Source: CAISIP01 sp965278985 | GTDB taxonomy: Bacteria; Pseudomonadota; Gammaproteobacteria; Burkholderiales; Burkholderiaceae_C | Reading direction: 5' to 3' | DNA: 64,000 nucleotides | NCBI GenBank assembly: GCA_965278985.1 | Contig: OZ257131.1 | Location: 1,178,001-1,242,000, forward strand | Shown: positions 51,967 through 61,500 of the stretch, one piece after another | Layout of the letters: each line of letters opens with the position of its first letter | Position numbering within the stretch: the stretch's first letter is position 1 | Notes under the pieces: generated by a model | What the model saw: only the letters and a program-made list of their open reading frames with translations | Database searches by the model: none | Told to the model about the DNA's origin: nothing | Position numbers and translations under genes: made by a program

Positions 51967-51993
51967 GCCCGGCCGCCGATGGCGGCGCCGGGC
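51967..51993 (-). terminator. Probable GC-rich terminator hairpin after the pilU-like gene
   Basis: GCCCGGC...CGCC-GAT-GGCG...GCCGGGC is a long, nearly perfect GC stem about 60 bases downstream of the pilU-like stop on the minus strand. There is no U-tract, so it may act with Rho or only stabilise the 3' end. Confidence 0.45.
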
Positions 51994-52051
51994 CGGAAAT
52001 GCGCCGTCGCCCAGGCCGCGGCCATGCCGGCCAGCGGGCCCGGGCGCGGTG

Positions 52052-53212
52052 TTATTGCTTCACGTCGAGCGTGATTTCGGTGAAGGAGGGTTCGTCGTCC
52101 GGCTCTTCCACCTGCTGCGTGAGCTTCGCCTTGCTGAAGTCGTTCTGCATGCGCCACATCAGGTTGGTGGGCGAATCGGCGTTGGCCAGGCCTTCCTTGC
52201 GGTCCACCACGCCTTCGTCGATGAGCCGCGCGATGTCGGCCTCGAAGCACTGCGAGCCCTCGGCCATGGATTTTTCCAGCGCCTCCTTGATACCGGAGAA
52301 ATCGCCCTTCTCGATGAGGTCGGACACCAGCTTGGTGTTGAGCAGGATCTCCACGCTGGGCACGCGGTTGCCGGCGACGGTGCGCAGCAGGCGCTGCGAC
52401 ACCACGGCCTTGAGGGCAGCCGCCAGGTCGCCCAGCATGGTCTCGCGCACTTCCACGGGGTAGAAGCTCAGGATCCGGTTCAGCGCCTGGTAGCTGTTGT
52501 TGGCATGCATGGTGGCCAGGCACAGGTGGCCGGACTGTGCGTAGGCCAGCGCCGCGGACATGGTCTCCCGGTCGCGGATCTCGCCGATCAGGATCACGTC
52601 GGGCGCCTGGCGCAGCGCGTTGCGCAGTGCCACCTGCAGGTTCTCCGTGTCGCTGCCGATCTCGCGCTGGTTGACCACCGAGCGCTTGTTCTTGAACAGG
52701 AACTCGATCGGGTCCTCGATGGTCAGGATGTGGCCCGACACCTGTTCGTTGCGGTGGTCGATCATGGCCGCCAGCGTGGTGCTCTTGCCCGCACCGGTGG
52801 CACCCACCATGAGGATCAGCCCGCGCTTCTCCTTGATCAGGTCGCCCAGCACCGGCGGCACCATCAGCGTGTCCAGCGGCGGCACCTCCAGCACGATGAA
52901 GCGGATCACGGCCGCGATGGAACCGCGCTGGCGCATCGCGCTCACGCGGAAACGGCCCACGCCGGGGATGGGGAAGCCCATGTTGAGCTCGCCGGTGCGC
53001 TCCAGCTCCTCCATCCGGTCCGCCGGCAGCACCTCGGCCAGCAAGGCACGCGGCGCGTCGGGCGGCAGCACCTGGTTGTTGATGGGGATGGTCAGGCCGT
53101 TGATCTTGATCAACGCTGGCGCATGGGCCGACAGGAAGACGTCGGAGGCCTTCTTGTCGCTCATCAGGCGCAGGATGCGCTCCATCGTTCCGGGGACCGT
53201 GGTGGTGGCCAT
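52052..53212 (-). CDS. pilU: PilT/PilU-type twitching motility ATPase (PilU-like)
   Basis: Hexameric cytoplasmic ATPase for type IV pilus retraction, 386 residues. Walker A GATGAGKST (about 137-145), Asp box HILTIEDPIEFLF, Walker B DVILIGEIRDRETM and His box LATMHANN. The C-terminus with ITLDVKQ end, the NADSPTNLMWRM segment and the length fit PilU better than PilT (about 345 residues). It sits after dapD, a gene order I associate with Comamonadaceae and not with the main pilT-pilU locus, so it may be a third retraction ATPase. Assignment to PilU rather than PilT is moderate. Confidence 0.82.
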   Translation of the reverse strand: MATTTVPGTMERILRLMSDKKASDVFLSAHAPALIKINGLTIPINNQVLPPDAPRALLAEVLPADRMEELERTGELNMGFPIPGVGRFRVSAMRQRGSIAAVIRFIVLEVPPLDTLMVPPVLGDLIKEKRGLILMVGATGAGKSTTLAAMIDHRNEQVSGHILTIEDPIEFLFKNKRSVVNQREIGSDTENLQVALRNALRQAPDVILIGEIRDRETMSAALAYAQSGHLCLATMHANNSYQALNRILSFYPVEVRETMLGDLAAALKAVVSQRLLRTVAGNRVPSVEILLNTKLVSDLIEKGDFSGIKEALEKSMAEGSQCFEADIARLIDEGVVDRKEGLANADSPTNLMWRMQNDFSKAKLTQQVEEPDDEPSFTEITLDVKQ

Positions 53213-53257
53213 GGGGGGCTCCTGGGAAGGTGTGCTTGCCTGCGCCTGCGGGATGCG

Positions 53258-54082
<825 letters not shown>

Positions 54083-54162
54083 GGGTACGAAGGCTGAAAG
54101 GTCAGAGGCTGGAGGCGGGATACACGTCGGCTTGGGGAGGCTGGCCGAGACTGGTGCTGCGC

Positions 54163-55386
54163 TCAGCGGCCCCGCACGAAGGCGATGATGCGCTGGGCGG
54201 CTTCCACACATTCCTCGGTTTCCGCCACCAGCGCCATGCGGATGCGCTGCGCACCGGGATTGCGGCCTTGCGCCTCACGCGCGAGGAAGCTGCCGGGCAG
54301 AACCGTGACATTGTATTGAGCGTAGAGGTCGCGGGCGAAGTCGGTGTCGCTGCCCTGCACCTTGGCCCAGAGGTAGAAGCCGGCATCGGGCAGCTTCACG
54401 TCCAGCACCTCGGCCAGCATCGGCGTGACCTGCGCGAACTTGGCGCGGTAGGCGGCACGGTTGGCCACCACGTGGCTCTCCTCGTTCCAGGCCGCGGCGC
54501 TGGCGGCCTGCACGGCCATGGACATGGCACTGCCGTGGTAGGTTCGGTAGAGCAGGAAACGCTTGATCCACGAGGCGTCTCCGGCCACGAAGCCGCTGCG
54601 CATGCCGGGCACGTTGCTGCGCTTGGACAGGCTGGTGAAGCTCACGAGGTTGCGGAAGTCGCTGCGTCCCAGGCGGGCGGCGGCCTCCAGCCCACCCAGG
54701 GGCGGCTCGTCGCGGAAATAGATCTCGCTGTAGCACTCGTCGGAGGCGATCACGAAGCCGTGGCGGTCGGACAGCGCGAACAACTTTTCCCACTCGGCCA
54801 GCGGCATCACGGCGCCGGCCGGGTTGCCGGGCGAGCAGACGTACAGCAGCTGCGTGTGCTGCCAGACTGCCTCGGGCACACTGTCCCAGTCCTGCGCGAA
54901 ATTGCGCTCGGGCACCGCGGGCACGAACCACGGCTCGGCCCCCGCCAGCAGGGCCGCGCCCTCGTAGATCTGGTAGAACGGATTCGGGCATACCACCCAT
55001 GGGCCGCGTGGTTGGCCCGAGCTTGTTACAGAGCGTTGTGGGTTTACCACGGTCTGGGCGAAGGCGAAGAGGGCTTCCCGCGATCCGTTCACGGGCATGA
55101 CCTGCGTCACGTCGTTCAGGCCGATGCCGTAGCGGCGCTGCACCCATCCGGCGAAGGCTTTGCGCAGCGCGGGGTCGCCCGCGGTGGCCGGGTAGCCGCT
55201 CAGGCCACTGGGCGTGGCGCTGGCGGAAGCATGCAAGGCGTCGACGATGAATGCCGGTGTGGGGTGCTTGGGCTCGCCGATGCCCAGGCTGATCGGGCGA
55301 TAGTCGGCGTTGGGCTGCACGCCCGCGAAAAGCTGGCGCAAACGTTCGAAAGGATACGGTTGCAGGCGGTCGAGCAAGGGATTCAT
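54163..55386 (-). CDS. dapC: Succinyldiaminopimelate transaminase
   Basis: PLP-dependent class I/II aminotransferase for the step after DapD. 407 residues: MNPLLDRLQPYPFERLRQL and ISLGIGEPKHPTP at the N-terminus, VCPNPFYQIYEGAALLAGA, SPGNPAGAVMPL, and the PLP-binding Lys in SLSKRSNVPGMRSGF (about 252). A short Ser/Gln/Arg-rich insert (SVTSSGQPRGP) lies just before VCPNPFYQ. Paired with dapD, so two consecutive enzymes of the succinylase branch are co-transcribed. DapE is not in the window. Confidence 0.93.
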   Translation of the reverse strand: MNPLLDRLQPYPFERLRQLFAGVQPNADYRPISLGIGEPKHPTPAFIVDALHASASATPSGLSGYPATAGDPALRKAFAGWVQRRYGIGLNDVTQVMPVNGSREALFAFAQTVVNPQRSVTSSGQPRGPWVVCPNPFYQIYEGAALLAGAEPWFVPAVPERNFAQDWDSVPEAVWQHTQLLYVCSPGNPAGAVMPLAEWEKLFALSDRHGFVIASDECYSEIYFRDEPPLGGLEAAARLGRSDFRNLVSFTSLSKRSNVPGMRSGFVAGDASWIKRFLLYRTYHGSAMSMAVQAASAAAWNEESHVVANRAAYRAKFAQVTPMLAEVLDVKLPDAGFYLWAKVQGSDTDFARDLYAQYNVTVLPGSFLAREAQGRNPGAQRIRMALVAETEECVEAAQRIIAFVRGR

Positions 55387-55562
55387 GGGCGGCGATTATC
55401 CGGGTGGCCGGGAAAGGGGTCCGTACCCCCGTGTTCCTGCGATATCCAACAACATTTCTTTACGCTAGCATGCCTCATCAAGACGGATGAAGACGCGCTG
55501 GTTTCCTTGGGAAGCCGGCGCGTTCGTGCGCAGGGCCGCCGCCGGGCTTCAGGAGATACATG
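55387..55562. promoter_or_regulatory. Divergent intergenic region, dapC / giant exoprotein
   Basis: The 176-bp gap contains an AT-rich patch (about 55440-55470) likely to hold promoter elements and a small hairpin GGGGT-CCGT-ACCCC at 55416-55429. AGGAGA at 55551-55556 is the exoprotein ribosome binding site. No clear -35/-10 pair was found. Confidence 0.4.
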
Positions 55563-58500
55563 ATGGTCAAGGGAAATCGCGCGAAGCTGCCTCGTCTGAA
55601 GGCACTCATGGTGGCTGTGCATGCAGCCTGGGGTACCGTAGCCTGGGCCTTGCCCCAGGACGCCACGGTGGTCAACGGCCAGGTGGTGATCACCCAGCCG
55701 GCGGCCGGCTCGATGCGCATCAACGCGTCCAACGGCGCGATCATCAACTGGCGACAGTTCTCCATAGGGGCGGGCGAGAGCACCCGGTTCATCCAGCCGT
55801 CGGCGACCAGCGCCGTGCTCAACCGGGTGGTGGGGTCCGAAGCCTCCCAACTGCTGGGCCAGCTGCAGTCCAACGGCCAGGTGTTCCTGATCAACCCGAA
55901 CGGCATCGTCATCGGGGCCGGTGCGCGCATCGACACGAACAGCTTCATCGCCTCCACGCTGGACATCGCGGATGCGGATTTCCTGGCCGGCAAGCTGCGC
56001 TTCTTCGAGCGCGGCACGGCGGGTCGCATCGACAACGGCGGGCTGATCACGGCGGGCCCGGGCGGGCGCATCTTCCTGATCGCGCCGGACATCCAGAACA
56101 GCGGCATCCTGCATGCCCCCGACGGCCAGATCCTGCTGGCGGCGGGGCGCAAGCTCGAGATCACCAGCATGGACCTCGACGGCATCCGCTTCGAGATCCA
56201 GGCGCCGACCGATTCCGTGCTGAACCTGGGGCAACTGCTGGCCGAGAACGGTGCCATCGGCGCGTTCGCCGGCACGCTGCGCCATTCCGGCACGGCCCAG
56301 GCCAACCGCCTGGCGCTGGACGCGGATGGCGGCATCGTGCTGGCCGGCTCCCACAACCTCACGCTGGATGCCGGCAGCATCACGCGTGCCGACGGCGCCC
56401 GCGGCGGCAACATCGTGCTGCAGAGCGCGCAGGGCACCACGCGGGTGGCAGGGACGGTGTCTGCACAAGGCAGCGCGGGGCAGGGCGGCGACATCCGCGT
56501 GCTGGGTGAGCGGGTCTCGCTGCAGGCCGGCGCCACGCTGGACGCGTCCGGCAGCTTGGGCGGCGGGCAGATCCTGGTCGGTGGCGACTACCAGGGCAAG
56601 AACGCGGCGGTGCAGAACGCCGAGCGCGTGTCCGTCGCCGAGGGCACGACGCTGCGCGCGGATGCCACGGCGCAGGGCGATGGGGGCCGCATCATCGTGT
56701 GGGCGGACGAGAACACGCGCTTCCAGGGGCATGTGTCGGCACAGGGCGCAGGCCAGGATGGCGACGGCGGTTTTGCCGAAGTCTCGGGCAAGCAGAACCT
56801 CGAATTCGCCGGCACCGCCAACCTGGGCGCGGCCTTGGGCCAGAGCGGCACCCTGCTGCTGGATCCGTTGGACATCATCATTTCCTCCACGAGCGGTCTA
56901 TTGCCGTCGGTGGTCGACGAGTTCACGGACTTCCCGTTCAATGTGGTGACCGTCTCCCCGAAGACGCTGGCAGGCCTGCAAGGCAACGTGATGCTGCAGG
57001 CGAACCGCGACATCTACATCAAGGACGAGCTGAAACTCACGGCAGCCGGCGCAGGGGTCACGATGCTCGCCGGTGGCGCCACGTACACCGATGGCGCGAT
57101 CTACAACAACGGGGGCATCATCACCGTGGGTGGTGCGGTTACGCTGCGCGCCAACGGGCTGTACGGCCGCGGCGGAATCACTACCGCTGGCGGCGCGGTG
57201 GATGTGCTGACCACCGGCACGCTGTCCTATGGCGGCGTCATGGACGGCATCAAATACGGCGTCATTGATACAGGCAATGGCAGCGTGACGTTGGCGTCTG
57301 CCAACGGGTCTGTCAACAGCGCCAACGTGCTGGCTGGCAGCGGCAACATCACAGTCACGGCCTCCGACAACGGAAGCACCAACAGCATTGGAATCTTTGG
57401 CGGCAGTTATGTCACCACTGGAGTGTCCACCTTCACGGCCCTCGGCACCAACGGCCGCATTTCGGGCGTGAACGTGCATGCCGGCACGGCCACCCTGAGT
57501 GCGGAGCGGGACGTCAACGCCGTGGTGCAAGTGGGCGACCGGGTCAACGCCTCGTCTTCTACGGGATCCGTGACGCTGTCGGCGGATGGTGACACCCCGC
57601 TGCGCGTGGGCACGGTGTCCGCACGCAACAGCGTGTCGCTGGTGTCCAACCATGGCATGGCCATGGCGTCGCAGGGCCAGGTCAGTGCGGCGGCGTTCAA
57701 CCTCTTCGTCGGCGGCAGCAGCGTGGCCGCCGGTGCCGCGGATGCGCCCTTGCTGTTCGCGACGAATTCTGCCGCGGTGCAGCCGACCATCGCAGTCTAC
57801 GGCGCCACGGCACCGGTGCACATCGGCCTGGGTGCCAGCACCGTGCTGGGGAGCCTCTACCTCGAGGGCTCCGTCGCCGGGCTGGGGGGCAGCTCCCTCA
57901 CGGGTGGTGCCAACCTGGCGGGTGCGGCCTTCTCCGTCGGGGCGGGCATGCTCGACTTCTCCCTGGCCACGACCTCGGGCCTGGCCGGTGGCCTGACCGT
58001 GAGTGTGCGCGACGGCGGCATCCATGCCACGAACCTGTCCTTGCCCGGCGCCGCCGCGGTGCTGGCGCCGCAAGGCGGTGTCGTGCTGGATGCCTTCACG
58101 GGTGGCTCCCTCGTCATCTCGGCGCGGGGCGACGTGAGCATCGGCTCGGCGCAGACCACCGGTGCCGGCGGCATCCGCGTCGACGCCCGCCAGTGCAGCA
58201 CATCGGCCTTCGCCTGCACGGCTGCCAACAACATCACGGCCGGCACCCTGAGCACGAGCGGCAGTGGCAGCATCGGCCTGTACACCTACGACAACGGCAG
58301 CATCAGTGTCAGCAGCCTTGCGGCGGCAGGCGACGTGGCCATTGCGGCGGGCCGGGTGTTCAACACATCCAGCTTCACCTCCCAGGCCACTACCAACGGC
58401 ATCAGCCTGGGCACCGTCGTGGGTGGCCGCGATGTGGACGTGAACAATGTGGGGAATGGCAATGTCACCATCGGCAGTCTGCAGGCTACGCGTTCCGTCG

Positions 58501-61500
58501 ACATCGCGGCGGGCAACTACTACCAGCCCGTGGCATTCGGCCCCTCGGCCCAGACATCCAACCAGATCACGGTGCAGAACGTCGGCAATGCGGCCACCGG
58601 GGACTACACGATCTACAACAACGGTACGGGCGGTATCGCGCTGGGTGGCACGATCGACCGAACGGCATCGGGATCCGTGTACCTGCAGACGGCCAACGGC
58701 TCCGTTTCGTCCTCTGGCGACATTGCCGCGCGCTACTATTTGAGCGTCAATGCCGGGCAGGGGAGCGTCAGCCTGGGCAACGCCACCAGCGCTGAGACGG
58801 GTATCGACATCTACGCCGGATCCTCCGTGCTGGTGGGCAATCTGGTGGCAGGCTCTCCCAGCTCTTCCGGCAGCGTGACCGTCCAGGCCGGCGCGGACCT
58901 GCGTTTCGCATCCATCCAGTCCACGGGGGCCAACAGCAATTCCGGCAGCGTCTACCTGGCAGCCTACGGCGGCGCCGTCCGCACCACGCTCGACAACCCG
59001 GGCATGGATATCGTCGCCAGCGGCGATGTGTCGCTGTATGCCTTCGACACCGCTGCGGGGAGCATCGGCAACAGCGCCTTCACCAACCCGCTGAACATCC
59101 AGGCAGGCAGCAATGCCATCGTGACGCTGTTGGCTGGCAAGGACATCGGCGCGACGTCCAAGGCAGTGACCGTCGACACCACCGGCACCATCGACGTGAC
59201 AAGCTACGGTGGCCAGTTCCACGTGGCAGCCACCGATGGCACCACCGAGCGGGCGGTGGCAAGCATCCGCCTCTCGGCCTCGGCGGCCGGGGTAGGGGCA
59301 GGGCAATCCTCCACCTTCGACTCCGCCAATCAGGATGTGGTGGCCAGCAGCAACGGCAGCGCCTTGACGCTCGGTGACCTCGTGCAGACCACAGGCACGC
59401 TCAACGAGTTCGCGTTTCAGGCGCTTGGCGGCGGGCTGAATTTCGGCAACGTGAACCTGGCGACCACGGGCTTCGACAAGCTGGCGCTGGCCTCGCAGGG
59501 TCCGCTGATCCAGACCACCGGCAACATTTTGGCAGGCAACCTGCGGCTGGATGCGGGCGGTGGCGATGTGACGGTGGGAGGCACCATCACGGCCAATTCC
59601 GCCGAGATCGCTTCTCCCAGCCGCAACAACATCCTCTACATCCGCGGTGGCAACATCGCGACAGCGTCCCTGCAGGCCCAGTCCATCGACGTACTCGGCA
59701 ATGGCACGGTGGCGATCAACGGCACGGTGAACTCCACCGGCACGCAGCGCGGCTTCGCCAACGGCGCCTACGACTACGACGTGCGGACCTACGTGACGGA
59801 CGAGTTGAAGCTGGTGGCGGGGGGCAATCTGACTACGGCGGGCGCCGTCACCAGCGCCACCTCTTCCATCCTCACCGCCGGCGGCTCGGTCAACGTCGCT
59901 GGTGGCGCCGGCGCCGTGAGCGGCGGCGCCTTCGGCAACTTCTACTACCACGACAAGGTGCAGATGACGGCCGGTGCAGCGCCTGGCGGGACGATTGCGG
60001 CGGGCGCCCTGTCCGCCCTGGACGTGACGCTGCAGGCCTACGGTGTGACGGTCGGCACCATCAACGCGAACCAGGCCACATCGGTGACCGGCAACACGCT
60101 GCAGACCGGCGCGATCACCTCCGGCAGCTCCGCCATCCTCACCGGCAGCAGCCTGGCGACGGGCAGCATCACGGCACCGAACATCCGGCTGACGGGCGAC
60201 ACCTGGGCCACCGGCAACCTCACGGCCTCCTCGTCGCTGCAGATCACCGCGAGTGCGGGGTATGCGCCCTCGGGCATCGCCCTGAACTCCGGCAACGTGC
60301 AGATCACGGCGCAGGGGAACATCGCTATCGGCTCCGCAAGCAACAGCTCGCTGACATCCCCCAACGTGACGCTGAGCTCGGCGCTGGGCAACGTGTCGGC
60401 CGAACTCACCGGCACATCGCGCCTGAATCTCTCGAGTGGCAAGGGTTTCCTGGTCACGACCGACACCTGGCTGACGAACCTGGATGTGACGGCGTACTGG
60501 GACAAAGCCACCGACACGGTGGGTGGCTCGGTGGGCGCGTCCGTGGTCTACGGCGCGAACCTGCAGACCTTCAGCCTGGGTTTCGCCGGACCGCTGGTGT
60601 TGCGGGTCGATGCAGATCCCTCCGCAGCCGCAGGGCGCACCTGGAACTTCAGCTACAACGATTATTCGGCGCTGGCCGTCGTCGCCTCCCCCACACCCTC
60701 CGCCAACGACAACGTGGCCCTGCAGATGGACCATGCCGGGACGGGTAGCTTCTATATCTACTTCGGCTCCGACACGGTCTTCGGCTCGTCCACCGTCAAC
60801 CTCGGCACGCCGAGTGCGGTGGGCGGCACGCTGAGCCTGAACACCGGGGGCACGGTACAGCTCAACAGCGTCCAGACGCACGGGGGCAGCCTCTATGCCG
60901 TGTCCCGCAGCGGCGACATCCTGGTGGGCAGCATCGTGACCAGCGCAGAGAATTTCGGTGGCGACGTGTCCCTGTACAGCTACAACGGGAGCATCGAACG
61001 CGATGGCGGCTCCAGCCACCTGATCGAGACCGCTGCACTCTGCACCTTGTGCTCACCCTCGGGCCCCCGGATTTCCGGGGATATCACGCTCTCGGCCGCA
61101 CTCAACGTGGGCGCGAACGGCGCCATCCCCGTGGCCCAGGTCGGTTACCTGAGCATCGAGGCCCATGACACCATCAATGTGGACGTGACCGCGGGCAGCC
61201 CCGTCGGCCTGTCCATCACGACCGCCGGGTCCGGGACAGGTGCCGTCTCGGTCAACAACTCCACCTTCACAGGACTGTCCATCACACGCGGCGGCGGGAA
61301 CCTGATCCTGGGCGCCCTGAACCCTGGCTTCATCGCCGATTTCGCGCTGACCGCCACCGACGGCAACCTGTACGTGGCGGGTGACATCGCCAATGTGGGC
61401 AACCTGCGGCTGAATGCGGGTTATGGCTACAACCAGACCGGCGACCTGATCTTCCTGGCCAATGGTGGGCCGCGCTCGGTCACCTCCCAGTCGCACAACC

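Noticed and set aside
55021..55062. Short low-GC insert in dapC as a possible mobile repeat
   Set aside because: It keeps the frame, has no terminal repeats and no second copy in the window; it falls in a surface loop before a conserved motif and is probably normal variation.
56898..61019. 1373-codon open frame on the minus strand inside the giant exoprotein
   Set aside because: It mirrors the codon bias of the plus-strand gene; its translation is a low-complexity Gly/Arg/Ala/His mixture with no domain, signal or ribosome binding site, while the plus frame has a clear TPS domain.
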